Source of the DNA: Pseudomonas mosselii
Lineage (GTDB): Bacteria; Pseudomonadota; Gammaproteobacteria; Pseudomonadales; Pseudomonadaceae
Length of the DNA stretch: 64,000 nt
Assembly (NCBI RefSeq): GCF_003205295.1
Contig: NZ_QJRP01000003.1
Location: forward strand, 124,001 to 188,000
Direction of reading: 5' to 3'
Shown here: positions 39,084 to 48,261 of the stretch, piece by piece
How positions within the stretch are numbered: position 1 is the first letter of the stretch
How the letters are laid out: every line of letters starts with the position of its first letter
Notes under the pieces: generated by a model
The model's input: only the letters and a program-made list of their open reading frames with translations
Told to the model about the DNA's origin: nothing
Databases searched by the model: none
Position numbers and translations under genes: made by a program

Positions 39084-40649
39084 TTACGCCTTGTTCAGAT
39101 ACATCCGCGTAGTCAGCAGATACACCGGCAACCCCGACACCACGATCAGCAGTGCCGCATAAGGCGCCGCCGCCGCGAACTCGACGTTGGCGGTGTGCGC
39201 CCACACCTCGGTGGCCAGGGTGGTCATCCCGGTCGGGCTGAGCAGCAGGGTTGCGGTCAGCTCCTTCATCGCATCCAGGAACACCAGGGCGAACGCCGCC
39301 GCCATCGCCGGGAAGATAATCGGCAGGGTGACTCGGCAGAACGCCGCGAAACTGCTCGCACCCAGGGTTCGCGCGGCTTCTTCCAGCGTCGGCGAGGCCT
39401 TGTTCAGCGCCGTGCGCACCGGCGACTGCGCCAGGGGCAGGAACAGCAGGGCATAGGCCAGGATCAGCAGCGCGGTGGTCTGGTACAGCGCCGGCACATA
39501 ATGCAGGGCGAAAAACACCAGGGTCAGGGCGATCACCAGGCCGGGCAGGGCGTGCAGCAGGTAGGGCAGGCGCTCGGCCCAGATCGCCAGGCGCCCCTTG
39601 TAGCGCACCACCAGGAAGCTGATCGGCAGGGCCAGCAGCACGCAGAAGCCGGCGCCGCCCAGGGATACCGACAGCGAAGTGGCCAGGGCCTTGCCGATGG
39701 CCGCGACCGGGAAGGCCGCGGACGAACCGACGCTCAGCCAGTAGCCGAGCATGGCGAGCGGAATGCCGCTGCCCAGCACTGCCAGCGCCAGGCAGAACAG
39801 TTGTCCCAGCGGCGTCCAGGCGCGCAGGCGCACCGGCTGCGCGCGGCGCGCCACGCCCTGGCCGATGCGCACATGGCGGGCCTTGCCGCGCACCCGCAGT
39901 TCTAGCCATAGCATCGCCAGACACAGCACCAGCAGCACCGCCGAGAGCATGGCCGCATTGGCGTTGCTGAATTCCAGCTCGAACTGCTGGTAGATCGCCG
40001 TGGTGAAGGTCTGCAGGCCAAGGATGGACAGGGCGCCGAACTCCACCAGCATATGCAGGGCGATCAGCAGCGCGCCGCCGAGCATCGATGGCCACAGCAG
40101 CGGCAGGGTGATCTTGCGGAACACGCCCCAGCGGCTGCAGCCCAGGGTGCGCGCCGACTCCTCGAGGGAGGTGTCCAGGTTGCGCAGGGTGGCGGCCACC
40201 GGCAGGAACACCAGTGGGTACTTCGACAGCGCCATCACGAAGATGGCCCCGCCCAGCCCCTCGAAGTCCGAACTCAGCGACACCCAGGTGAAGCTGCTGA
40301 CGAACGACGGCACGGCGAACGGCAGGCACAGCACCACGCCCCACAAGCGCCGACCCGGCAGGTCGCTGCGCTCCAGCAGCCAGGCCAGGGCCACGCCCAC
40401 CACCAGGCACAGGACCGTGACACCGACCATCAGCAGCAGGGTGTTGCGCAGCAGTCCCCATACAAACGGGCGCCACAGCAGGCGCAGGGCTTCATGCCAG
40501 CCGGCGTCCCAGGCCTTGAGCCCGACGTACAGCAATGGCAGCAGGCTCATCGCCACCAGGAACAGCACGGGCAGCAGCACCCAGACGGATGGCCGCTTGC
40601 GTTTCGGCACAAAGCGCGACAGGGAGGGCGAGGGCAGGGCGGCGGTCAT
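39084..40649 (-). CDS. Fe(3+) ABC transporter permease (FbpB/SfuB type)
   Basis: 521 residues with about twelve hydrophobic helices arranged as two fused permease halves. Each half has an EAA-type loop for contact with the ATPase: TSLEESARTLGCSRWGVFRKITLPLLWP in the first and PTLEEAARTLGASSFAAFCRVTLPII in the second. This fused form is typical of the ferric-iron (FbpB/SfuB) importers. The gene overlaps the binding-protein gene by one base and is translated with it. No ATP-binding subunit is encoded beside it, so the ATPase must be elsewhere. Confidence 0.9.
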   Translation of the reverse strand: MTAALPSPSLSRFVPKRKRPSVWVLLPVLFLVAMSLLPLLYVGLKAWDAGWHEALRLLWRPFVWGLLRNTLLLMVGVTVLCLVVGVALAWLLERSDLPGRRLWGVVLCLPFAVPSFVSSFTWVSLSSDFEGLGGAIFVMALSKYPLVFLPVAATLRNLDTSLEESARTLGCSRWGVFRKITLPLLWPSMLGGALLIALHMLVEFGALSILGLQTFTTAIYQQFELEFSNANAAMLSAVLLVLCLAMLWLELRVRGKARHVRIGQGVARRAQPVRLRAWTPLGQLFCLALAVLGSGIPLAMLGYWLSVGSSAAFPVAAIGKALATSLSVSLGGAGFCVLLALPISFLVVRYKGRLAIWAERLPYLLHALPGLVIALTLVFFALHYVPALYQTTALLILAYALLFLPLAQSPVRTALNKASPTLEEAARTLGASSFAAFCRVTLPIIFPAMAAAFALVFLDAMKELTATLLLSPTGMTTLATEVWAHTANVEFAAAAPYAALLIVVSGLPVYLLTTRMYLNKA

Positions 40650-41662
40650 CAGAGCAGGCCAACCTCACGTTCGAGCTCGATGGCTTCCTCGGCGTTGCCA
40701 AGGTCCGCCGGCGAGATCTTCGGCGGGCGCAGCTCATCGAACGGCTTCAGGCCGCGGTCCGAGACCATGCCCTTGTGCAGCGGGTATTCGGCGGTGGTCT
40801 GGGTGATCACCCGCTGGCCTTCTTCGCTGGCCATCCAGTTGAGCAGGGCCTGGGCTTCCTTGGGGTGCTTGCTGGCCTTGACCACCGCGGCACCGGAAAT
40901 GGTGACCAGGTTGCCGGCGTCGCCATCGGCCAGGTAGTAGAGCTTGGAGTCCAGCTTGCCGCGTTCGCGCTCAAGCGCATACCAGTAGTAGTTGTTCACC
41001 AGTACGGCGGCCACTTCGCCCTTTTCCACGGCCTTGAGGGCAACCATGTTGTTGGTGTAGGTCTTGCCGAAGGCTTTCAGGCCGGTCAGCCATTCTTCGG
41101 TGGCTTCGCGGCCGTGCATCTTCAGGATGGCCACGGCCTGTTCCTGGAAGGCGCCGCTGGTGGGGACATAGCCGACACGTCCTTCCCACTCGGGGTTGGC
41201 GAAGTCCATGACCGTGGTCGGCAGGTCTTTCTCGTCGATCTTCTTCGGATTGAACACCACGATGCGGGTGCGGGCGGTGATGCCCATCCAGGTGCCGTTG
41301 GCGCCCACGTATTCCTTGGGCATCATGTTCGCGGTGGCGTCGTCGATCTTCGCCAGCAGGCCGAGCTCGCCCAGGTTGTTCAGGGGCGGGGATTCCTCGG
41401 TGTAGATGATGTCGGCCGGCGAGCGTTCGCCTTCCTCGATGATCTGGCTGGCCAGCTGGTTGCTGCTGCCCTTGCGGATATTGATATGGATGCCGGTCTT
41501 GGTCTCGTAGGCCTTGGCAATGGCGTCGCCGATTTCCTTGTGCTGGCCGTTGTACATCGTCAACGTGACCGGCTCGTCTGCCAGGGCGGCCGGAGCGCCG
41601 ATCACCAGGCTCAGAACTGCGGCGGCCAGGGTGCGCATCAGCGGTTGCGGGCGGATCGTCAT
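40649..41662 (-). CDS. Fe(3+) ABC transporter substrate-binding protein
   Basis: 337 residues from the ATG at 41662. The frame stays open to 41749, but only the downstream start gives a clean signal peptide (LMRTLAAAVLSLVIGAPAALA, then DEPVTLTMYNGQHKE). The mature protein follows the ferric-binding (FbpA/FutA-type) pattern: YNGQHKEIGDAIAKAYE, the STDIIYTEE-like PADIIYTEES loop, and a late NNYYWYALERERG with the paired Tyr residues that bind iron. It is predicted to be periplasmic. It is first in a two-gene operon with the permease. Confidence 0.88.
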   Translation of the reverse strand: MTIRPQPLMRTLAAAVLSLVIGAPAALADEPVTLTMYNGQHKEIGDAIAKAYETKTGIHINIRKGSSNQLASQIIEEGERSPADIIYTEESPPLNNLGELGLLAKIDDATANMMPKEYVGANGTWMGITARTRIVVFNPKKIDEKDLPTTVMDFANPEWEGRVGYVPTSGAFQEQAVAILKMHGREATEEWLTGLKAFGKTYTNNMVALKAVEKGEVAAVLVNNYYWYALERERGKLDSKLYYLADGDAGNLVTISGAAVVKASKHPKEAQALLNWMASEEGQRVITQTTAEYPLHKGMVSDRGLKPFDELRPPKISPADLGNAEEAIELEREVGLL

Positions 41663-41706
41663 GCGGGTACTTCCTCGCTTACGGCTACATATTTGGAAAC
41701 AATGGT

Positions 41707-41720
41707 AAACGAAATCGTTT
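41707..41720. promoter_or_regulatory. AAACGA-N2-TCGTTT inverted repeat upstream of the Fe(III) importer
   Basis: A perfect 6-2-6 inverted repeat 45-58 bp upstream of the binding-protein start. It has the AT-rich dyad form of a repressor site. Alignment to the 19-bp Fur consensus gives only about half of the positions, so a Fur site is possible but weak. Confidence 0.4.
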
Positions 41721-41758
41721 CTCAAGTGGCCGGATGACGGGAAATTCATGGGATCTGT

Positions 41759-41872
41759 GTAGAAGCGGCCTTGTGCCGCGAAAGGGGCGCGCAGCGGCCC
41801 TCGGTTTTAGCGTTCACGCCAAGATCGCCAGGGTCGCTGTGCGACCCTTTCGCGGCACAAGGCCGCTCCTAC
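41759..41872. repeat. Inverted REP pair (cggcacaaggccgctcctac family)
   Basis: Left arm 41759-41786 and right arm 41845-41872, 28 bp each with one mismatch, 58-bp spacer. A second family variant, different from the pair at 38974. Confidence 0.88.
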
Positions 41873-41910
41873 AGGGGCGCGTCGGGTGGTTGCAAAAAAC
41901 GCAGGCAAGA

Positions 41911-41940
41911 AAAAACCCACTAGCAAGCTAGTGGGTTTTT
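41911..41940 (-). terminator. Terminator of the tRNA-Leu pair
   Basis: AAAAACCCACTAGC / GCTAGTGGGTTTTT, a 14-base inverted repeat just downstream (minus strand) of the second tRNA, ending in a T-run in the transcript. Confidence 0.9.
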
Positions 41941-41943
41941 GTA

Positions 41944-42030
41944 TGGTGCCCAGGAGAAGACTCGAACTTCCACGACCGTTAAGTCACTGATACCTGAAAC
42001 CAGCGCGTCTACCAATTCCGCCACCTGGGC
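41944..42030 (-). tRNA. tRNA-Leu(CAG), copy 2
   Basis: 87 bases including an encoded CCA. The acceptor stem is GCCCAGG/CCTGGGC, with a class II long variable arm. The anticodon stem CTGGT/ATCAG encloses the loop TTCAGGT, giving anticodon CAG, and the T-loop is GTTCGAGTC. The sequence is identical to the copy at 42118, with 87 bp between them. It is the downstream gene of the pair. Confidence 0.97.
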
Positions 42031-42117
42031 AAAGCTTTGAATCATCTGATGAAGGCGACTATCGTTCGCTTTCACACAGTAGTAACAGATCCTTGGTCAT
42101 CTGTTACTTGAAAATTT

Positions 42118-42204
42118 TGGTGCCCAGGAGAAGACTCGAACTTCCACGACCGTTAAGTCACTGATACCTGAAACCAGCGCGTCTACCAATTCCGCCACCT
42201 GGGC
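42118..42204 (-). tRNA. tRNA-Leu(CAG), copy 1
   Basis: Identical in sequence to the copy at 41944-42030 and closest to the promoter at 42285-42313. It decodes CUG, the dominant Leu codon in this high-G+C genome, so two gene copies make sense. Confidence 0.97.
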
Positions 42205-42284
42205 ACACATTCGAAACTACAAGATGCTTTACAGCGTCGTTCATCTCTACTACAACTTCGGGGTTGTCCGTCGTTGTGGTGCGC

Positions 42285-42313
42285 ACTATACGGACGCTCC
42301 TGATGCCTGTAAA
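42285..42313 (-). promoter_or_regulatory. Sigma-70 promoter for the tRNA-Leu pair
   Basis: On the minus strand, TTTACA (42313-42308), 17 bp, TATAGT (42290-42285). It lies 81 bp ahead of the first tRNA and 160 bp from the start of rnr, which runs the other way. Confidence 0.75.
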
Positions 42314-42475
42314 CCCCCCGAACGAAAAAAATTTCAAAAAATTCAACTTGTTGATTCCATGGGCCTATTGCCGCTCTATGGACATGCTGCCGGGGCTGTC
42401 CAAGGCTGACATTTCCGGTTTCAATACGCCTATGCCAGAATTCATATCTATATACCCCAAGGTGAACCCCTTCTG

Positions 42476-45052
42476 ATGGCCGATTGGCAATCCCTCGATC
42501 CCGAGGCCGCTCGCGAAGCGGAAAAATACGACAACCCTATCCCCAGCCGTGAGCTGATCCTGCAGCGCCTGGCCGATCGTGGCGAACCGGCTGCCCGTGA
42601 ACAGCTGGCTGAAGAGTTCGGTCTCTACGAAGAAGACCAGATCGAAGCCCTGCGCCGCCGACTGCGTGCCATGGAGCGCGATGGCCAGCTTATCTATACC
42701 CGGCGCGGCACTTATGCCCCGGTAGACAAGCTCGACCTGATCTGCGGCCGCGTTTCCGGCCACCGTGACGGCTTCGGCTTCCTCATCCCCGACGACGGTA
42801 GCGAAGACCTGTTCCTCAGCCCGGCGCAGATGCGTCTGGTGTTCGACGGCGACCGCGGCCTGGCCCGGGTATCCGGTGTCGACCGCCGTGGCCGCCGCGA
42901 AGGCGTGTTGGTAGAAGTCATCTCCCGAGCCCACGAAAGCGTGGTCGGCCGTTACTTCGAAGAGGGCGGTATCGGCTACGTGACGCCGGACAACCCGAAG
43001 ATCCAGCAGGAAGTGCTGGTCACCGCCGGTCGCAACGGCGGCGCCAAGATCGGTCAGTTCGTGGCGATCAAGATCACCCACTGGCCGACCCCGCGCTTCC
43101 AGCCCCAGGGCGACGTGATCGAGGTCATCGGCAACTACATGGCGCCGGGCATGGAGATCGACATCGCCCTGCGCAGCTATGACATCCCGCATGTCTGGCC
43201 GCAGGAGGTGATCAAGGAAGCGCGCAAGTTCCGCTCCGAAGTCGAGGAGAAGGACAAGGAGAAGCGCATAGACCTGCGCCACCTGCCGTTCGTCACCATC
43301 GATGGCGAGGACGCCCGCGACTTCGACGACGCCGTCTACTGCGAACCCCTGGGCAAGCTGCGCCTGTTCTCCGGCGGCTGGCGCCTGTACGTGGCGATCG
43401 CCGACGTATCCAGCTATGTGCGCCTGGGCTCGGCCCTGGACGTCGAGGCCCAGCAGCGCGGCAACTCGGTATATTTCCCCGAGCGCGTGGTACCGATGCT
43501 GCCGGAGGAACTGTCCAACGGCCTGTGCTCGCTGAACCCGCATGTCGATCGCCTGGCCATGGTCTGCGAAATGACCATGAACAAGGCCGGCCAGATGGTC
43601 GACTACCAGTTCTACGAAGGGGTGATCCACTCCCATGCCCGCCTGACCTACAACAAGGTCAGCAGCATGCTCGAGCATGCCCGCACCCGCGAGGGCAAGG
43701 CGCTGCGCGAGGAATACAAGGAAGTCCTGCCGGACCTGAAGAACCTGTACAACCTGTACAAGGTGCTGGTCGATGCCCGCCACACCCGTGGCGCGATCGA
43801 TTTCGAAACCCAGGAAACCCGCATCATCTTCGGCGAAGACCGCAAGATCGACGAAATTCGTCCGACTGTGCGCAATGACGCCCACAAGCTGATCGAGGAG
43901 TGCATGCTGGCGGCTAACGTTGCCACCGCCGAATTCCTGCAGAAGCACAACGTGCCTTCGCTGTACCGCGTGCACGACGGCCCGCCACCAGAGCGCCTGG
44001 AAAAACTGCGTGCCTTCCTCGGTGAGTTGGGCCTGAGCCTGCACAAAGGCAAGGATCCGTCCCCAAAGGATTATCAGGCACTGCTGGCGAGCATCGCCGG
44101 GCGCCCGGACTTCCACCTGATCCAGACCGTCATGCTGCGCTCGCTGAGCCAGGCGGTGTACAGCGTCGAGAACAATGGCCACTTCGGTCTGAACTACGAG
44201 GCCTACACCCACTTCACCTCACCGATCCGTCGTTATCCGGACCTGCTGGTGCATCGCGCCATCCGCAGCGTGATCCGCTCCAAGGTCGATACCCCGCACG
44301 TCAAGCGTGCCGGCGCCATGAGCATCCCCAAGGCGCGCATCTATCCGTACGACGAGAACAGCCTCGAGCAGATGGGCGAGCAGTGCTCGATGACCGAGCG
44401 CCGCGCCGACGAGGCCACCCGCGACGTGGTCAACTGGCTCAAGTGCGAGTACATGCGTGATCGTGTCGGCGAGACCTTCCCGGGCGTGATCACCGCAGTG
44501 ACCGGTTTCGGCCTGTTCATCGAGTTGACCGACATCTATGTCGAAGGCCTGGTGCATGTCAGCGCCCTGCCGGGCGACTACTACCACTTCGACCCGGTAC
44601 ACCACCGCCTGTCGGGTGAGCGCAGCGGTCGCAGCTTCCGCCTGGGCGATACGGTGGAAGTCAAGGTCATGCGCGTCGACCTCGAACAGCGCAAGATCGA
44701 CTTCGAGATGTCCGAGAAGACCGTTACCGCGCCGGTTGGCCGCAAGCCGCGCAGCGTCGCAGCGCAGCCTGAAACCGAAAAGGCGCCCGCCCCCGAAGCG
44801 AAGATTTCGCCCAAGCCGCGTAGCCGCAAGAGCGAAAGCGCCGAGGCCTACTTCCCGAAGGACGCCGTGCAGCGCAACGCCGAGGTGCGTAAAAGCCGCG
44901 AGATGAAGAAGGCGCTGATGGGCGAGGCGCGCGCCAGCGGCCATGCCGGCAGCAAGTCGGAGAAGGGTGGCAAGTCTTCCGGCAAGCCGACCAAGCATCG
45001 CAAGGGGCCGCCCAAGTCCGGCGCGCCACGTAAAGGCAAGAACAAGTCATGA
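42476..45052 (+). CDS. rnr: Ribonuclease R
   Basis: 3'-5' exoribonuclease able to degrade structured RNA. 858 residues. An N-terminal winged-helix region (about 20-85, SRELILQRLADRGEPA...) and cold-shock RNA-binding domains come first. The RNB catalytic domain follows, with FVTIDGEDARDFDDAVY near residue 277 (catalytic Asp cluster) and HFTSPIRRYPDLLVHRAI. An S1 domain is at about 660-745 (GVITAVTGFGLFIELTDIYVEGLVHVS), and then a long Lys/Ser-rich basic tail. The tail marks RNase R rather than RNase II. It overlaps rlmB by four bases. Confidence 0.96.
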   Translation: MADWQSLDPEAAREAEKYDNPIPSRELILQRLADRGEPAAREQLAEEFGLYEEDQIEALRRRLRAMERDGQLIYTRRGTYAPVDKLDLICGRVSGHRDGFGFLIPDDGSEDLFLSPAQMRLVFDGDRGLARVSGVDRRGRREGVLVEVISRAHESVVGRYFEEGGIGYVTPDNPKIQQEVLVTAGRNGGAKIGQFVAIKITHWPTPRFQPQGDVIEVIGNYMAPGMEIDIALRSYDIPHVWPQEVIKEARKFRSEVEEKDKEKRIDLRHLPFVTIDGEDARDFDDAVYCEPLGKLRLFSGGWRLYVAIADVSSYVRLGSALDVEAQQRGNSVYFPERVVPMLPEELSNGLCSLNPHVDRLAMVCEMTMNKAGQMVDYQFYEGVIHSHARLTYNKVSSMLEHARTREGKALREEYKEVLPDLKNLYNLYKVLVDARHTRGAIDFETQETRIIFGEDRKIDEIRPTVRNDAHKLIEECMLAANVATAEFLQKHNVPSLYRVHDGPPPERLEKLRAFLGELGLSLHKGKDPSPKDYQALLASIAGRPDFHLIQTVMLRSLSQAVYSVENNGHFGLNYEAYTHFTSPIRRYPDLLVHRAIRSVIRSKVDTPHVKRAGAMSIPKARIYPYDENSLEQMGEQCSMTERRADEATRDVVNWLKCEYMRDRVGETFPGVITAVTGFGLFIELTDIYVEGLVHVSALPGDYYHFDPVHHRLSGERSGRSFRLGDTVEVKVMRVDLEQRKIDFEMSEKTVTAPVGRKPRSVAAQPETEKAPAPEAKISPKPRSRKSESAEAYFPKDAVQRNAEVRKSREMKKALMGEARASGHAGSKSEKGGKSSGKPTKHRKGPPKSGAPRKGKNKS

Positions 45053-45795
45053 GTCAGCTGGAAAAGATCTACGGTGTACATGCGGTGCAGGCACTGCTGC
45101 AGCACCACCCCAAGCGCGTCAAGCAGATCTGGCTGTCCGAGGGGCGCAGCGAGCCGCGCATCCAGGCCTTGCTGGCCCTGGCCGCGGAAAACCGCGTCCA
45201 GGTCGGCCAGGCCGAGCGCCGTGAGCTCGACACCTGGGTCGAGGGCGTGCACCAGGGCGTTGTCGCCGAGGTGAGCCCGAGCCAGGTGTGGGGCGAATTG
45301 ATGCTCGAGGAGTTGCTCGAACGCACCGAAACGCCGCCGCTGATCCTGGTGCTCGATGGCGTCACGGATCCGCACAACCTTGGCGCCTGCCTGCGCACCG
45401 CCGATGCTGCCGGTGCCACCGCCGTGGTGATCCCCAAGGACAAGTCCGCGAGCCTGACTGCCGTGGTGCGCAAGGTGGCCTGCGGCGCCGCGGAAGTGAT
45501 TCCGCTGGTGGCCGTGACCAACCTCGCCCGCACCCTGGAAAAACTCCAGCAGCGTGGCCTGTGGGTGGTCGGCACCGCCGGCGAAGCCGAGCAGGAGATC
45601 TACCAGCAGGACCTGACTGGCCCGCTGGTGATGATCATGGGCGCCGAAGGCAAGGGCATGCGTCGCCTGACCCGCGAGCACTGTGATTTCCTGGTCAAGC
45701 TGCCAATGGCGGGCAGCGTCAGCAGCCTGAACGTCTCGGTGGCGACCGGGGTGTGCCTGTTCGAGGCAGTAAGGCAGCGTCAGGCCAAGCGCTGA
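45049..45795 (+). CDS. rlmB: 23S rRNA (guanosine-2'-O)-methyltransferase RlmB
   Basis: Methylates the 2'-O of G2251 in 23S rRNA. 248 residues. An N-terminal substrate-binding domain (about 1-75, KIYGVHAVQALLQHHPK) is followed by a SPOUT/TrmH domain. The knot motifs are visible: DGVTDPHNLGACLRTADAAG (motif 1), MIMGAEGKGMRRL (motif 2) and LPMAGSVSSLNVSVATGVCLFE (motif 3). It is coupled to rnr by the overlap. Confidence 0.96.
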   Translation: MSQLEKIYGVHAVQALLQHHPKRVKQIWLSEGRSEPRIQALLALAAENRVQVGQAERRELDTWVEGVHQGVVAEVSPSQVWGELMLEELLERTETPPLILVLDGVTDPHNLGACLRTADAAGATAVVIPKDKSASLTAVVRKVACGAAEVIPLVAVTNLARTLEKLQQRGLWVVGTAGEAEQEIYQQDLTGPLVMIMGAEGKGMRRLTREHCDFLVKLPMAGSVSSLNVSVATGVCLFEAVRQRQAKR

Positions 45796-45820
45796 TTCAT
45801 TGCCTGTGGGGCGGGCTCGT

Positions 45821-45887
45821 GGGAGCGGGCTTGTCCCGCGATGGCGGTGGAGGGTTTGCCATCGCATCGCGGGGCAAGCCCGCTCCC
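45821..45887. repeat. Inverted REP pair (gcggggcaagcccgctccc family)
   Basis: Arms 45821-45843 and 45865-45887, 23 bp, with one mismatch. The rest of the 299-bp gap to rpsF holds the promoter and leader listed next, with no gene. Confidence 0.88.
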
Positions 45888-45945
45888 TCCTTCCATGAAT
45901 ACCCGCGAAATATGTTTCCGGCTGTTCAAATATTCGCCAATCACC

Positions 45946-45974
45946 TTGCTTGTCCCCCCGGCCTTCTCTACAAT
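45946..45974 (+). promoter_or_regulatory. Sigma-70 promoter of the rpsF operon
   Basis: TTGCTT, 17 bp, TACAAT. It gives an untranslated leader of about 115 bases before rpsF. Confidence 0.7.
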
Positions 45975-45981
45975 TGCGCCC

Positions 45982-46025
45982 CTTGCCAGCTGGCCGGTGC
46001 GCATGCGCCTACACGCCGGGGCAAG
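45982..46025 (+). promoter_or_regulatory. Candidate S6:S18 leader structure
   Basis: The leader of rpsF contains an outer stem CTTGCC (45982-45987) / GGCAAG (46020-46025). It encloses a GGCCGGTGCGC...GCGCC hairpin and CCG segments. Leaders of rpsF that bind the S6:S18 complex and repress the operon carry a hairpin with a conserved CCG bulge, so this is a plausible autoregulatory site. The match is by eye only. Confidence 0.45.
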
Positions 46026-46094
46026 ACTTACAGTGTCATTCACTCCTTGTCTGACCAGATTCGCTGGCAGACTACTAACCCGTAAGGAGCATTC

Positions 46095-46520
46095 ATGCGT
46101 CATTACGAAATCATCTTCCTGGTTCACCCGGACCAGAGCGAGCAAGTCGGCGGCATGGTTGAGCGTTACACCAAGCTGATCGAAGAAGACGGCGGCAAGA
46201 TCCACCGTCTGGAAGACTGGGGCCGTCGTCAACTGGCCTACGCAATCAACAATGTTCACAAGGCTCACTACGTGATGCTGAACGTTGAGTGCACCGGCAA
46301 GGCCCTGGCCGAGCTGGAAGACAACTTCCGCTACAACGATGCCGTGATCCGTAACCTGGTCATCCGTCGCGACGAAGCCGTTACCGGCCCGTCCGAGATG
46401 CTCAAGGCAGAAGAGAACCGCAGCGAGCGCCGTGAGCGTCGCGAACGTCCTGAGCATGCTGATGGCGCCGAAGGCGACGACAGCAATGACAGCGACAACA
46501 GCGATAACGCTGACGAGTAA
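46095..46520 (+). CDS. rpsF: 30S ribosomal protein S6
   Basis: 141 residues, SD TAAGGAG. The globular ferredoxin-like part covers about 1-100 ([65 protein letters not shown]). It is followed by a charged tail of Arg/Glu and then Asp/Ser/Asn repeats, which is longer than the E. coli tail. S6 binds S18 on the 30S platform, and the rpsR gene follows by 28 bp. Confidence 0.98.
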   Translation: MRHYEIIFLVHPDQSEQVGGMVERYTKLIEEDGGKIHRLEDWGRRQLAYAINNVHKAHYVMLNVECTGKALAELEDNFRYNDAVIRNLVIRRDEAVTGPSEMLKAEENRSERRERRERPEHADGAEGDDSNDSDNSDNADE

Positions 46521-46548
46521 TCCACGGACCTTTTGAGGAGCCTATTAC

Positions 46549-46779
46549 ATGGCACGTTTCTTCCGTCGTCGTAAATTCTGCCGCTTCACTGCTGAAGACG
46601 TGAAAGAGATCGACTTCAAAGATCTCAACACCCTGAAAGCTTACGTATCCGAAACCGGCAAGATCGTTCCAAGCCGCATCACCGGTACCAAAGCTCGTTA
46701 TCAGCGTCAGCTGGCTACCGCTATCAAGCGCGCCCGCTTCCTGGCCCTGCTGCCCTACACCGACAGCCACGGCCGCTGA
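46549..46779 (+). CDS. rpsR: 30S ribosomal protein S18
   Basis: 76 residues, very basic ([25 protein letters not shown] at the start, [21 protein letters not shown] at the end). Usual length. SD is TTTTGAGGAGCC upstream. It lies between rpsF and the DUF2232 gene. Confidence 0.98.
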   Translation: MARFFRRRKFCRFTAEDVKEIDFKDLNTLKAYVSETGKIVPSRITGTKARYQRQLATAIKRARFLALLPYTDSHGR

Positions 46780-46814
46780 GACCGGGTCGTCGACTTAAGT
46801 AGCAAGGGATAAGC

Positions 46815-47681
46815 ATGCGAGCGTTAGCTGGTTTCATCATGCGCGGTCGTGTGCAGGCCACCCTGGTGGTGGTCATCAGCGCGGTACTGCCGTTGCTGTT
46901 CTGGTTGAGTGCCGCCGCCGGGAGCCTGGTGTTCCTGCGGCGCGGGTTCAAGGACGCGTCATCGATTATCGCCTGGGGCCTTTTGCCAGCGGTGATCCTG
47001 GCGTACTTCGGCGAACCGAGCACCTTGCTGGTGCTGCTGGGAACGCTGAGTCTGGCCGCCTTGTTGCGGGCCGGGCATTCCTGGACCCGGGTGCTGCTGT
47101 CCAGTGTCGCATTAGGCTTGCTGTACAGCCTGATCCTGGATGCGGTGATGCGCGAGACCTTCGAGGTGCTGGCCAAGGCGCTTGAAAAAGCCCTGCCGCA
47201 GATCGAGGGCCAACCGGTACTACCTGGTGAGCTGATCGGCCCGTTGCTGGTCGCTTCCAGTGCGGTAATGCTGCAGCTGTTCAGCCTGCTGGCCCTGATG
47301 CTGGCGCGCTATTGGCAGGCGGCGTTGTACAACCCTGGTGGTTTCGCCCGCGAGTTTCGCGAGCTGAGGCTGCCGCTGGTGCCAATGCTGGTGCTGGTGT
47401 CATTGATGGTGCTGGGCCCGTTCCTCGGGTCGTCGTTCATCGTCCTGGCCACCGCCTCCAGCCTGGTGCTGCTGCTTGCTGGCATCGCCCTGGTTCATGG
47501 GTTGGTGGCGCAGCGACGACTGGCCGGTTTCTGGCTGGTGGGGATGTACGTGACGCTGCCGCTGCTCATGCAGCTGATGTATCCGTTGCTCGTGGTTTTG
47601 GCCATTGTCGACAGCCTGATTGATTTTCGCGGTCGCAAGTCCCCTTCACAGGGTGACGACTCCGCGAACGGTGAAGGTTAA
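46815..47681 (+). CDS. DUF2232-like integral membrane protein
   Basis: 288 residues, about eight hydrophobic helices ([60 protein letters not shown], and four in the C-terminal half). It resembles the YybS/DUF2232 family of polytopic membrane proteins, which in many bacteria are encoded next to rpsR-rplI-dnaB. The gene is co-oriented and tightly packed between rpsR (35 bp) and rplI (20 bp), so it is expressed with ribosomal protein genes. Its biochemical role is unknown. Confidence 0.75.
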
Positions 47682-47701
47682 AAGTTAAGAGGTTTTACCA
47701 A

Positions 47702-48148
47702 ATGGAACTGATCCTGCTGGAAAAAGTCGCCAACCTGGGCAACCTGGGCGACAAAGTAAACGTTAAGGCTGGTTACGGCCGTAACTTCCTGCTGCCATTC
47801 GGCAAGGCCACCGTTGCCAACGCCGCCAACCTGGCCGCGTTCGAAGAACGTCGCGCCGAGCTGGAAAAAGCCGCAGCAGACAAGAAAGCTTCGGCTGAAA
47901 GCCGCGCTGCCCAACTGGCCGAGCTGGAAGTGACCATCACTGCCACCGCTGGCGACGAAGGCAAGCTGTTCGGTTCGATCGGCACCCACGACATCGCTGA
48001 TGCCCTGACCGCCTCCGGCGTTGAAGTGGCCAAGGCTGAAGTTCGTCTGCCGAACGGCACCATCCGTCAGGTTGGCGAATACGACGTAGCCGTGCACCTG
48101 CACAGCGACGTTGAAGCCACCGTACGCGTGGTTGTCGTAGCAGCCTAA
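47702..48148 (+). CDS. rplI: 50S ribosomal protein L9
   Basis: 148 residues. The N-terminal domain with [32 protein letters not shown] is the L9 signature. It is followed by the long connecting helix (about 40-75, [19 protein letters not shown]) and the C-terminal domain ([38 protein letters not shown]). Last gene of the rpsF operon, followed by a terminator. Confidence 0.98.
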
Positions 48149-48193
48149 GCTGCCTTAATCGACTGGCTCCTCGTGGGTCAGGCGGTTAACATC

Positions 48194-48236
48194 GGGCACG
48201 GTCCTGTTTTGTGCAGGCCGTGCCCTTTGTCTTTTT
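48194..48236 (+). terminator. Terminator between rplI and dnaB
   Basis: GGGCACGG...CCTG / CAGG...CCGTGCCC with a T-rich loop, followed by TTTGTCTTTTT. It ends the rpsF operon and leaves only about 25 bp before dnaB. Confidence 0.85.
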
Positions 48237-48261
48237 CATCTTCCAGAATTTTTTCGTGGCC

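Noticed and set aside
42365..44212. 615-codon open frame on the minus strand opposite rnr, and many similar long antisense frames
   Set aside because: The high third-position G+C of real genes creates long open frames on the opposite strand. This one mirrors RNase R codons and has no family-like sequence; the same holds for the frames opposite parC, dnaB, braE and the YgiQ gene.
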